From the NCBI RefSeq assembly GCF_007754155.1, contig NZ_CP037423.1:8118938-8182937 (forward strand): a DNA stretch of 64,000 bases, in the 5' to 3' direction. This document shows positions 19,601 to 26,757 of the stretch, in pieces. The translations under genes were made by a program, and so were the position numbers. The stretch is from Stieleria neptunia (GTDB lineage Bacteria > Planctomycetota > Planctomycetia > Pirellulales > Pirellulaceae). How positions within the stretch are numbered: position 1 is the first letter of the stretch; every line of letters begins with the position of its first letter. The notes under the pieces were generated by a model. The model was not told where the DNA came from. It searched no databases and was given only the letters and a program-made list of their open reading frames with translations.

Positions 19601-20150
19601 CATCGAACTGGTGTCGCTCGATTCAACGATCAAGTTAGACATTCGCTACGCGACGACAAACAACTTCACCGGCGCCGTGTTCTACCGCCAACCCAAGGCG
19701 TTCATGCAGAAACCTGCAGCCCAGGCCGTGGCTCGCGCCAACGCAAAACTCAAACCGCTAGGGCTCGGGTTGCTCATTCACGATGCCTATCGCCCGTGGC
19801 ATGTCACCAAGATGTTCTGGGATGCAACGCCCGGCCACCTCAAAGACTTCGTCGCCAATCCCGCCAACGGCTCGCGACACAATCGCGGCTGCGCGGTGGA
19901 CCTGACACTCTACGACCTGGAAACCGGCAACCCGATTCAAATGGTCGCCGGCTACGACGAGTTCTCACCGCGTTCCTTTCCGCAATACCCCGGCGGAACA
20001 TCGCGTCAACGCTGGTACCGGCAACTGCTGCGTCGCACAATGGAATCGGAAGGGTTTACCGTTTACGAATATGAATGGTGGCACTTCGATTTCAAAGACT
20101 GGAAACGGTACCGCATCGGCAACCGTACGTTTGAAGAATTAACGCAATGA
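16680..20150 (+). CDS. Exported fusion: two serine beta-lactamase/DD-peptidase-like domains plus VanX-type D-Ala-D-Ala dipeptidase
   Basis: 1156 residues. ATG 16680 is used; ATG 16767 would give a classic signal peptide ('MWLSLAMVVFFFHAPLSAQQ') and may be the true start. Domain 1: S111-I-A-K114, a YNL motif and HGG. Domain 2: S463-V-S-K466, YSN and HGG. These are the class-C beta-lactamase/DD-peptidase triads. A linker (about 760-970) precedes the M15D dipeptidase domain: 'DAYRPW' (catalytic Arg), H1067 and D1074 in 'SRHNRGCAVD', and E1132-W-W-H1135. Spacing matches VanX zinc ligands H116, D123, H184 and base E181. Likely periplasmic cell-wall peptide processing. Confidence 0.85.
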   Translation: MFVRSQIRRRWFDAPDTISAHKPAGAKVVMWLSLAMVVFFFHAPLSAQQARSTTLTQIDHIVQRLMQDQGVAGMSIAVAQDHELIYAKGFGLADVEHSVPATETTRYRTASIAKPMTAAVVLSLMENGRLTLDEPVQTYVPDYPEKRWQVTTRQLLGHLGGVRHYKSSAESSSTAHFFSLSSALKTFADDPLIHEPGSKYRYSSFGYNLLGSVAEGAGEAEFMALLHEKVLQPAEMTQTVADDTFAIIPNRARGYIRATKSLLTTLPDDHRLVEGELYNATLHDTSMKIPGGGLLSTAPDLVRFALALNQGKLLNSDTRDLMWTRQKTTDGKTTNYGLGWSVGRKSGRKAVWHGGAQSGTSTFLLLYPDTGTCVAIMSNLQRLSLMQTAVAIADLVDPPKYDYQPAIKKLRAAVRAEVEQKELPAFSISLVDRDQIVWADGFGFQDAENETPATAETVYRVGSVSKLFTDIAVLQLVEAGKIDLDAPVQTYLPDFKPNNPYDVPQTLRQMMSHRSGLVRESPVGNYFDPDEPTLAATVKSLNKTSLVYKPETKTKYSNAALAVVGAVLEQQIDTSHPQRVRQTILDPLGMTSSSFVVTPAIDPKLASGWMRTYDGRRFQAPTFLLGTGPAGNMYSNVLDLSKFLSCLFNEGRTPDGKILDRRSLSMMTTPIEDEDGKPQGFGLGFHIRDLDGETKIGHGGAVYGFSTQLESLPKRKLGVAAASSLDGTNGMVGRLTDYALRLMVATQDSRSLPDYPTTAPIPPARAAELIGTYRERDGDRITTITEINGDVFMQRGSFRYELRASADDGSIVTDDEIGFGTKVVRNGYSEIVIADTTYERLPDEPPTDIPDRWRGLIGEYGWDHNTLYILEQQGKLYALIEWFYYYPLTEVSDDVFEFPDYGLYHGESLNFTRDADGVATQVNAAEVVFKRREVGTNDGETFKIVPVQPIDDLRAGALAASPPPEPGDFRAADLIELVSLDSTIKLDIRYATTNNFTGAVFYRQPKAFMQKPAAQAVARANAKLKPLGLGLLIHDAYRPWHVTKMFWDATPGHLKDFVANPANGSRHNRGCAVDLTLYDLETGNPIQMVAGYDEFSPRSFPQYPGGTSRQRWYRQLLRRTMESEGFTVYEYEWWHFDFKDWKRYRIGNRTFEELTQ

Positions 20151-20284
20151 GAATCCCAACCGAGTTCATCGATCCGAGCGACGATCGACTGGGCAACAAG
20201 CTCCGCCTGTTCGGCGTCAATGACAACTACCTGGCCTCAAGATATGCGATGGAAATTCTGTCGCTGATTCAACCAGGACGCTAA
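20147..20284 (+). CDS. Small ORF coupled to the fusion gene (45 aa, unknown)
   Basis: ATG 20147 overlaps the previous stop (ATGA). It encodes 45 residues beginning 'MRIPTEFIDPSDDRLGNKL', with no recognised family. It may be a genuine leader-like peptide or the truncated head of a lost gene. A second 40-codon frame begins at 20287 and runs into the inverted repeat at 20364, so gene erosion is plausible. Confidence 0.3.
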   Translation: MRIPTEFIDPSDDRLGNKLRLFGVNDNYLASRYAMEILSLIQPGR

Positions 20285-20363
20285 CGATGAGCAAAACGGC
20301 CGTCCAGGAAGTACCGAGACTCGAACGTCTTACCGAGCCAGATCGAACCACCCCGGCAGCCAA

Positions 20364-20453
20364 AAAGGGGAAGGGGGTTTTTAATAAGCATTCGGGCACC
20401 GTGTCTTAGTTGTCTTCCGTGACGATGCCCCGAATAAAACCCCCTTCCCCTTT
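20364..20453. repeat. Long inverted repeat, terminator-like or MITE-like
   Basis: The left arm (20364-20395, with AAGGGGAAGGGGGTTTT) pairs with the right arm (20427-20453, with AAAACCCCCTTCCCCTTT), apart from a few unpaired bases, around a ~30-base loop. It follows the small frames above and could end transcription of the fusion gene. The remaining 20454-20527 shows nothing clear. Confidence 0.7.
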
Positions 20454-20527
20454 AATTCTCTAAGCAGGTGTGGAAGAGTCAGTCGGCCTGCTTGACAGAC
20501 TGGGTAAGAGCCGTGGGGAGTTTTGAA

Positions 20528-20627
20528 GGTAGGAAGATTTTGGGCAAGAAAGATGGATGCTGAAAAAAACGTGACCAGCGGATCAGCTGTCGAAGCTGAG
20601 ATTTTTCCTACCCATAATTTTCCTACC
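20528..20627. repeat. Divergent 'GTAGGAA' palindromic element
   Basis: Begins AAGGTAGGAAGATTTTGGG and ends TTTCCTACCC...TTTTCCTACCT, the same inverted layout as the 95-bp elements at 49171, 51443, 53771, 55353 and 58215, but with a different interior. Confidence 0.65.
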
Positions 20628-20792
20628 TCTTCTCACGGACCGTCGGAAGAACAAGTGGCGTAAGCTTCCAGCTTGCGGTGCCAAAATGTGATCGATCCGC
20701 CCGGCGAGGCTTGCCATTGGTTGTGGTTCGCAGGACAATCAATCTGCCCCCCGCTCGTTCCCCTACTCAAGCAACCCTTGCAGGGCGTTGCA

Positions 20793-20978
20793 ATGACGAT
20801 CGACACTAAGAACAAGAGTACGACGTTTCATGGAAAGCATCCGGACAAGTTTCATCTGACGAATCCGCAGTGGCAACCGTTTGTCGAGTCCGTTGTCTGC
20901 GACATCCAGGAAGAACTTGGCTTGGTCGACCAGAAGCTGAAAGCACAACTCTACTCTGATCGCTCGATGAGCACTTGA
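20793..20978 (+). pseudogene. Truncated 2OG-Fe(II) oxygenase-like gene (N-terminal fragment)
   Basis: 61 codons from ATG 20793. The sequence 'GKHPDKFHLTNPQWQPFV' followed by 'DIQEELGLVDQKLKAQLY' resembles the region just before the iron-binding HxD motif of a bacterial/fungal 2OG-Fe(II) dioxygenase-like family, where '...LYKLLLYEPGSFFLPHRD' would be expected. Instead the frame switches to 'SDRSMST' and stops one base before the next ATG. No catalytic HxD...H is present, so the piece is non-functional as an oxygenase. Family assignment is from memory of the motif. Confidence 0.45.
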
Positions 20979-20979
20979 A

Positions 20980-22230
20980 ATGGCCCGGAGATTGAGTCGA
21001 GAAGCGGCGAAGCTGGCGACGGCGTTCGCGATGATGCTGCTAGCAGGTGTCATCGTGCAGGTCGCCGTGCCATTGCTGCTGCCATCGGTGACGGTCGCGT
21101 TCGTCGACGCCCGAGTTTTCCGATCCTGGTGGGGATTCGGCTTGCGAGAAACTTTTGTCCAGGCCCTATGTGCCAGCGTTCTCCTTGGCGTCTGGTACAA
21201 CGCGTTTGGTCCTCAACAGACAGATGGGAGCAGACGACAACATGCGCTGATGATGATCGCTGCCTTTTTCTCCGGTGCCGCACTGCTATCCATTCCCGTT
21301 TGCCTTGCATTGCGAGTCCCCACGCTGGTGATCTTCGTGTGGGTCGCTCAAACACTGCTCCAACTGATCGTCGGTGGTATGACCACTGTCAAACTGTCCC
21401 ATACGGTCCGACCATGGCGATGGACCGCCTTTCTCACGGCGACCTCGATGGTCTGCATCGCTGCCGCGTTGGCGGTCGGCTACTACCTTCCGGCCCCGCG
21501 TCCTGACGGGACGTTCACGGTCACTGGCCCCAACGGCAGCCCTATCGCGATTGACTATTTCTCTCCACCTGAAAACGCAGACAATGGCACGGCCGTCGTC
21601 ATTTTTCATGGCGTGGAGGGAGCAACGCCATTGGTCAGAAGGGCAGTTCACTATGTCAATGCGAAAGCGATTAGCGAACGCGGGCATCCGACCTTCTTCG
21701 TGCGTTATTTCGATGACTTTGATTACGACAACTTGATGCTGCTGAAGAACGGAAAACTTGATGTGGACGAGATCGAAAGGATCCGCCTTGAGGATTGGAG
21801 AAAATGGGTTTCGATCGCCTGCGATGCGATAGAGGAAGTCAAAAAGCGCGATCACGATCGAATCGCGATCATCGGCTATTCACTCGGCTGTTACGTTGCC
21901 ACCGCAGCCACCGCGGAGCTGTGCGAAAAGGGTTATCCCGACGTCGTGGTGGGAAATTTTGGAGCCGTCTGGCCGGAGGTGCAAACCGGCCCGGGCTTTC
22001 CGCCGATTCACTTTTTCCACGGTGAGAAGGACGAAGTCATCCCGATCGCCAATGTGTTCGCGGCGGTCCAGCGGATGCGTGCCTCTGGCGTCCCGAGCGT
22101 CGAACTCACAACGATCCCCGGTCAGGGGCATACTCCGGAAGGACCTGCTTCGTATCAACTCCGAATCGACACCGAGAAGATCCTCGGGAAGCTATCTTCG
22201 CCGCACGAAGCTTCGCAGGCCGGGCAATGA
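20980..22230 (+). CDS. Membrane-anchored alpha/beta hydrolase (dienelactone hydrolase-like)
   Basis: 416 residues from ATG 20980. Residues 1-175 hold about five hydrophobic helices. The C-terminal half is an alpha/beta hydrolase: 'AVVIFHGVEGATPLV' (oxyanion region), nucleophile Ser301 in 'IGYSLGCYV', acid Asp in 'HGEKDEVIP' and His in 'GQGHTPEG'. That layout fits dienelactone-hydrolase-like esterases tethered to the membrane; substrate unknown. It begins one base after the stop of the oxygenase relic, so it may use that gene's former promoter. Confidence 0.7.
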   Translation: MARRLSREAAKLATAFAMMLLAGVIVQVAVPLLLPSVTVAFVDARVFRSWWGFGLRETFVQALCASVLLGVWYNAFGPQQTDGSRRQHALMMIAAFFSGAALLSIPVCLALRVPTLVIFVWVAQTLLQLIVGGMTTVKLSHTVRPWRWTAFLTATSMVCIAAALAVGYYLPAPRPDGTFTVTGPNGSPIAIDYFSPPENADNGTAVVIFHGVEGATPLVRRAVHYVNAKAISERGHPTFFVRYFDDFDYDNLMLLKNGKLDVDEIERIRLEDWRKWVSIACDAIEEVKKRDHDRIAIIGYSLGCYVATAATAELCEKGYPDVVVGNFGAVWPEVQTGPGFPPIHFFHGEKDEVIPIANVFAAVQRMRASGVPSVELTTIPGQGHTPEGPASYQLRIDTEKILGKLSSPHEASQAGQ

Positions 22231-22300
22231 CATCAGTCGCGCAAGGGCAAGCGGCCCCCGTTTTTTAGCCGTAGTAAGATAAAGGGGCCACCGGTAAATG

Positions 22301-22735
22301 GCACGGGCTTAAATGTTGGTGTGCAGGTTTTAGCCGCCCAATGTCGCTGCGTTGTCGCGACCGGGATGGCAGAAAAATGGCGGGCAGAAAAACGGGAGAC
22401 TCGGAAAACAGAAGGACAAGAAAATCGGTGGCAAGAAGACGGAACGCCTGCAGCAGTTTCCAATGGCGTTACTCAGTCATACCTGGGCGCCGCACAGCAT
22501 CTGCACGTTCAGCTCTTTCCAGGACCTATTTTCTTGTCAGCCATTTTCTTGTCGCCCGCTCTCTCCGCAGCCCCCACCCATTTTTCTGCCCCTCGTTTTT
22601 CTGCCATCTCAGCAGATTCAAGCCCACCCTCCTCATCTCCGGAAGACGGAGAAAACTTCTAACTTGAAGGGCACGGGCTTAAGTGTTGGCGTGCAGGTTT
22701 GAGCCGCCCAATGTCGCTGTGTAGCAGCGACCGGG
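22301..22735. repeat. 65-bp direct repeats flanking a large imperfect palindrome
   Basis: 22301-22365 and 22671-22735 are near-identical direct repeats, 370 bases apart, beginning GCACGGGCTTAA and ending GCGACCGGG. Between them 22369-22605 is an imperfect palindrome built of GGCAGAAAAATGG / CCATTTTTCTGCC and ACAAGAAAAT / ATTTTCTTGT blocks. No protein family was recognised in 22231-22813. It could be a duplication caused by insertion of a non-autonomous element. Confidence 0.7.
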
Positions 22736-22813
22736 AATCGCCTAAAGGCTAGACACCAACGAGTCACGTAAAGAGCAAGGGGGTTTTATTTGAGCTTGAA
22801 CCCGTCCTGCTAC

Positions 22814-23143
22814 CTAGTGCCAGCTTTGAAACACCATCCCCTCCCGGTCTGGAAGCTGTCCAGAGTCGAGAAACTGGAGCATCAAATCACGTGCTTCCTC
22901 AAGCGTTCCGAACGATTGCCGTGAACCGCCCAGCGACTCGTCCGGCGTGTCGAAAAGCATTCTACCGTCAAGCTCTCGACGGAACTGAAACGTTTGTCCG
23001 TGATCGTTGACCAAACCGAAAAATGATTTTGGAAGAAATGTGAATCGCTCCCAAGTTTCAAGGATCTCTACCTTGTCTCCATCGGCGGGTTCCGCGGGAT
23101 CGATCAAATACCCGGTACCGACATCGTGGCGAAACCAATGCAT
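22814..23143 (-). CDS. Small immunity-like protein (unknown family)
   Basis: 109 residues. ATG 23143 is preferred because GAGGTGA lies about seven bases upstream, within the end of the upstream gene; TTG 23149 is the alternative. The protein is soluble and acidic, starting 'MHWFRHDVGTGYLIDPAE', with many aromatic residues. Size, composition and coupling to an ankyrin gene resemble immunity proteins of polymorphic toxin loci, but no family was recognised and no toxin gene is nearby. Confidence 0.5.
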   Translation of the reverse strand: MHWFRHDVGTGYLIDPAEPADGDKVEILETWERFTFLPKSFFGLVNDHGQTFQFRRELDGRMLFDTPDESLGGSRQSFGTLEEARDLMLQFLDSGQLPDREGMVFQSWH

Positions 23144-23145
23144 GC

Positions 23146-23655
23146 TCAATCACCTCGCTCTTTTGTTTTTGAGAAGAGATCGAGGACCGCCTTCTTCTCA
23201 GGAAACTCGGCTCCGTCAACCAGCTTTCGTGCCGAACCATATTCTCCTGCGTCTGGATCCGCGCCGTACTCCAACAGTACCCTGACAGCCTCAATCGACA
23301 CGGGCTTTTCTTTCAAGCAGAGCTGCAATGCGGTGACTCCCTGGGCATTGACCGGGTTTGGATCAGCGCCGTTTTGAAGCAGCAGTTCCATGGAGGAGAG
23401 ATCTTTCTTTCGAGAGGCGAAATGTAGGGGCGTAAACCCTTCTTGATCTTGAGCATCGACGTTCACTCCACTCGCAACCAATAACTCTAACGCTTCGTGA
23501 GATGGGGATTCGTAGATCGACACCAAAGAAAGATGCAGCAGGTTCCAATGATCTTCATCCGTGACTGCATTGACATCCTTCATTTTGCGAAGTCCTTCTG
23601 ACAACTCCTTCAAGTTACCATCCAAGACGTCGTCTAGAATTTGGTCGGGCACCAT
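23146..23655 (-). CDS. Ankyrin-repeat protein
   Basis: 169 residues from ATG 23655 ('MVPDQILDDVLDGNL'); an 11-residue upstream extension is possible. At least three ankyrin repeats are visible: 'HWNLLHLSLVSI...LELLVASGVNVDAQ', 'EGFTPLHFASRKKDL...LLLQNGADPNPV' and 'QGVTALQLCLKEK...VLLEYGADPDAG'. Ankyrin repeats bind other proteins; similar stand-alone proteins occur as immunity proteins. The stop overlaps the alternative start of the next gene, indicating an operon. Confidence 0.75.
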   Translation of the reverse strand: MVPDQILDDVLDGNLKELSEGLRKMKDVNAVTDEDHWNLLHLSLVSIYESPSHEALELLVASGVNVDAQDQEGFTPLHFASRKKDLSSMELLLQNGADPNPVNAQGVTALQLCLKEKPVSIEAVRVLLEYGADPDAGEYGSARKLVDGAEFPEKKAVLDLFSKTKERGD

Positions 23656-23806
23656 GCGTTTAGTCCTATAGGCTGAAAAGCGTCGCAAGTCGCGAAGGAT
23701 TGATCATTGCATAAGTCTTCGGTCCACTTTACCGAACTCGCGAATTGACGAAACCCACTGCAGTGCCGTCGCTCCGCCCAACAGGACCTTGCCCCGATCA
23801 GGTCCA

Positions 23807-24304
23807 TCAATCCGGCTTTCGTTTGTCGAACAACTCGATAACCTTTGAATCCTCTAGCGCCGACGCAAGCTTCCTCGCACTGCCCGGCGTGCCAAGATCA
23901 GGATCAGCTCCTGCTTGCAGGAATTCCTGGACAGCCTCAACGCTATATCTCCCTGACCCCAGGAGCTTCTGAAGGGGAGTCCGGCCTTCACTGTTGACCG
24001 CATTCGGGTCCGCACCGGAGCTCAACAAGATCCCAATGGACGCCTCGTCACACTTTCTTGCCGCATAGTGCAGTGCCGTGTTTCCACTGGCATCGACGGC
24101 ATTCACATGACAGCCTGAATCGATCAGCAGTGCGATCAGATCTGGGTTCGTAGCCGCATGGGGCAAGAGCAAAGCTTTGTGAAGTAGCGTCCACTTCTCA
24201 GTCTTTGTCGTCGTGTTCGCATCGAAACCGCTCGCAAAATAGCCCTGTAGTCTCTCGATGTCACCGGCAGCATTTGTTTGTGACACCTCGTCGAACGACA
24301 CCAT
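23807..24304 (-). CDS. Ankyrin-repeat protein, paralogue of the neighbour
   Basis: 165 residues. ATG 24304 is chosen because AAAAAGGGGGGG lies directly upstream; longer in-frame starts add unrelated sequence. Repeats: 'EKWTLLHKALLLPH...IALLIDSGCHVNAV', 'SGNTALHYAARKC...ILLSSGADPNAV', 'EGRTPLQKLLGSG...FLQAGADPDLG'. The ending 'GTPGSARKLASALEDSKVIELF' parallels 'GEYGSARKLVDGAEFPEKKAVLDLF' of the ankyrin protein at 23146-23655, so the two are duplicates that have diverged. Confidence 0.75.
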   Translation of the reverse strand: MVSFDEVSQTNAAGDIERLQGYFASGFDANTTTKTEKWTLLHKALLLPHAATNPDLIALLIDSGCHVNAVDASGNTALHYAARKCDEASIGILLSSGADPNAVNSEGRTPLQKLLGSGRYSVEAVQEFLQAGADPDLGTPGSARKLASALEDSKVIELFDKRKPD

Positions 24305-24490
24305 CGCCCCCCCTTTTTTGATCAAACCACGCATGTCTTCCGTTAAGCCATCGACTTCACCGCGACCGTCCCTCAAACAACCTTCCCCGAGTATCCGGGA
24401 GCAGCCTCTCAAGTCGCGGAAGAACCCTACTTTCTCGGGCGCCAGCACGCACGGCTCACACGATTACACCGCAACTTTCCTGCTGACGTG

Positions 24491-24961
24491 CTATTGGTCT
24501 ATCTCTGTATCAAAATTGGCTAGATCGCTGATGGGTTCGCCTTGTTGCGGGAAATTCAAATCTTGCCAGTTCACCCATCCCTCTTTGGTTCCAACCCAAT
24601 CGCCATTCGCAAAAACTCGGATTTCTGACTCAATCTCCCCGATTTTGGCAAACAGGCTTGTCGGTTCGAGAGAATAGTCGCCGCCGGTAAACACGGCGAC
24701 CAATCCCGGCTGATTCGGGCGAAAAACCCTTACCGATATCCCATCAGACTTGGGGGACGACCACGCCAAACGAAACATCTGTCGAGGAATTCTTTTGACA
24801 AGGAGAAAGCCATTCTTGCGATCAACGGTCGATGCTTCAATCTCGCCGGTACCAGTCAGCCAATAAGCGTCTTCCGAATTGCGAAGCACGTCAATGAATT
24901 GCTCCACCTCTAGCAATTGCACGTTGCCAGATGGAGATTCAGTTCGAAGTTGAATGGTCAT
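24491..24961 (-). CDS. Hypothetical small acidic protein (immunity-like)
   Basis: 156 residues from ATG 24961 ('MTIQLRTESPSGNVQLL'). It is soluble and strand-rich, with several tryptophans in the C-terminal half ('NGDWVGTKEGWVNWQDL'). No family recognised. It is grouped with two ankyrin genes on the same strand; context suggests a stand-alone immunity gene cluster, which is inference. Confidence 0.5.
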   Translation of the reverse strand: MTIQLRTESPSGNVQLLEVEQFIDVLRNSEDAYWLTGTGEIEASTVDRKNGFLLVKRIPRQMFRLAWSSPKSDGISVRVFRPNQPGLVAVFTGGDYSLEPTSLFAKIGEIESEIRVFANGDWVGTKEGWVNWQDLNFPQQGEPISDLANFDTEIDQ

Positions 24962-25531
24962 GATTAATTTGCTAGAAATGCCAAATGTTCCCACCGCCGT
25001 CGAGCACAGCTATCTTATCTCTATCCAAGAACCGCTTGATTGCTGCAATTCCCGGGTGCGATCCTCGTGATGCGCGGGGTAGCCTGCTAATCAAGCGTCG
25101 TTGGTGGCGATGAGGTCGCTGACGACCTGCTTGCAAGCTGATTCCACCACACCGCTGCCAATTGGGCAACCACGCGACTTCACGGACGGGTCGTTCATGA
25201 AACGACGATGGAAAAATGGGGCCCCCAACTTTTTCGACACGCGGCCGTTGTTTTGGTCTACTTTTGCCTTGCCCAGTTCGCTTTGGGCGAGATCGCCGTG
25301 GCTCGGAAGTGAAGTGCATCGACTGCAGGGGAATCCAAGTGTCTCGGAAGCGCACGCATGCGGTCGTGATGCCGTGGCATTTCATGGCCGCCTCCAGCAC
25401 CACGAACCCATCGGGCCGGAGTTATATTGGGTATCAACCTCTGTTTCTGACTCGGTTTGTCGCTCGACGACGACCTTTACCCATATACTTTCAACGAACT
25501 CTCCGGCGTCGCGAGCAGCGACGGGTGACCC
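24962..25531. other. Gap with transposase remnant, otherwise featureless
   Basis: About 570 bases without an intact gene. A 35-codon transposase scrap lies at 25091-25198; the rest codes for nothing recognisable in any frame. The promoter of the gene at 25532 should be in the right part, but no convincing motif was seen. Confidence 0.5.
25091..25198 (-). pseudogene. ISKra4-like transposase C-terminal fragment
   Basis: 35 codons read leftward: 'SRGCPIGSGVVESACKQVV' then 'SDLIATNDA' and a stop. 'PIGSGVVEAACK' is the conserved block around the last catalytic Glu in ISKra4-type transposases. The piece breaks off right after it, and nothing upstream restores the rest of the enzyme, so it is a remnant. 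Confidence 0.6.
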
Positions 25532-26704
25532 ATGAATTTACAATCTGTCCTGACCATGATCCTGTGCCTGGGAGTTTTGTTAGCGGATGCCGTTGACGCC
25601 CCAGCACAATCACCCCCAGCACAATCACCCCCAGCACAATCACCCCAAGGGCAAACGCCCCAAACTCAAACGCCACGAATTCCGTTTGCCGAAGTGCTGC
25701 GTCGCGAAGATGCCAATCGTGATGGAAAGGTGAGCAAGGACGAATTCAAAGGCCCACCGCGGCTGTTTCAGCGTCTCGATCGAAATCGAGATGACGTGCT
25801 GACCCGGGAGGATTTTCCAATCGCCAATCGCCCCAATACGAATCGCCGTAATGCCGGTCGGCTGAACACGCCGGACGATGTCACCGTCGAGCGCGACGTC
25901 GTTTTCGGCACCGGCGGAGGGCGTGATCTGACGATGCATCTGGTGTTGCCGAAGGAAAAGTCTGAAAAGCCGCTGCCGGTGTACGTCTGGATCCACGGCG
26001 GGGGATGGCAGGGCGGCACGAAAGACGGTGGCGTTCGCCAAGTCCTTCCGCTGGTACGCAGCGGGTTCGTCGGAGCCACGATCGAATACCGCTTGACCGG
26101 CGAAGCCCCCTTTCCGGCCCAGATCGAAGACTGCAAGTGCGCGATCCGCTATCTGCGCGCCCATGCAGCCAAGTACAACCTCGATGTCGACCGAATCGCC
26201 GTGGGCGGCAGCTCCGCCGGCGGGCATCTGGTCGCACTACTGGGCACCTCCGGCGGCGTCAAAGAACTCGAAGGCAACGGGGGCTGGCCGGATCAATCCA
26301 GCCGAGTCCACGCGGTCGTGGACCTCTACGGACCGACCGACTTCAAGACCTTTGTCACCACGCCGGGATACGAACGCCATAACGAAGCGGGTTCCCCCGA
26401 ATCGAAGCTACTCGGCGGCGGCGAAGTGCTGAAAAAACCCGAGGGCATCAAACGAGTCAACCCGATCACCTATGTCGACCAGGACGATCCCCCCTTCCTG
26501 ATCATCCACGGCAGCGACGACCGCACGGTGCCGCCGAACCAAAGTGAATTGATGCACAAGGCGTTGCAAGCGGCCAAGGTCGACAGCACCCTGCACATCA
26601 TCGAAGGTGCCGGCCACGGCGGTCCAAAGTTCTCTGAGCCCGAGATCCGTCAAATGCAAGTCGACTTCTTGCTCAAGACGTTCCAGATGGCAAGTCCGGA
26701 GTGA
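25532..26704 (+). CDS. Secreted EF-hand / carbohydrate-esterase-like alpha/beta hydrolase
   Basis: 390 residues with a signal peptide to about residue 25. A Gln/Pro-rich linker contains three copies of PAQSP, encoded by a 15-base tandem repeat near 25605-25645. EF-hand-like loops follow: 'DANRDGKVSKDEF' and 'DRNRDDVLTREDF'. From about residue 110 is an alpha/beta hydrolase with oxyanion 'IHGGGW', nucleophile Ser228 in 'GGSSAGGHL', acid in 'HGSDDRTVPP' and His in 'GAGHGG'. This BD-FAE/esterase-type architecture is common in planctomycetes, acting outside the cytoplasm on esterified polysaccharides or small esters (family inference). Confidence 0.82.
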   Translation: MNLQSVLTMILCLGVLLADAVDAPAQSPPAQSPPAQSPQGQTPQTQTPRIPFAEVLRREDANRDGKVSKDEFKGPPRLFQRLDRNRDDVLTREDFPIANRPNTNRRNAGRLNTPDDVTVERDVVFGTGGGRDLTMHLVLPKEKSEKPLPVYVWIHGGGWQGGTKDGGVRQVLPLVRSGFVGATIEYRLTGEAPFPAQIEDCKCAIRYLRAHAAKYNLDVDRIAVGGSSAGGHLVALLGTSGGVKELEGNGGWPDQSSRVHAVVDLYGPTDFKTFVTTPGYERHNEAGSPESKLLGGGEVLKKPEGIKRVNPITYVDQDDPPFLIIHGSDDRTVPPNQSELMHKALQAAKVDSTLHIIEGAGHGGPKFSEPEIRQMQVDFLLKTFQMASPE

Positions 26705-26757
26705 TTGCAGGATGAAACGCTCGCGAAGGAAGGCAAAATGATTCGGGGCAGAATGGT

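Noticed and set aside
22814..24961. Possible second cassette array around the ankyrin genes
   Set aside because: Genes share a strand, but no ~84-bp GAAC...GTTC palindromes lie between them, and two genes overlap, as in an ordinary operon.
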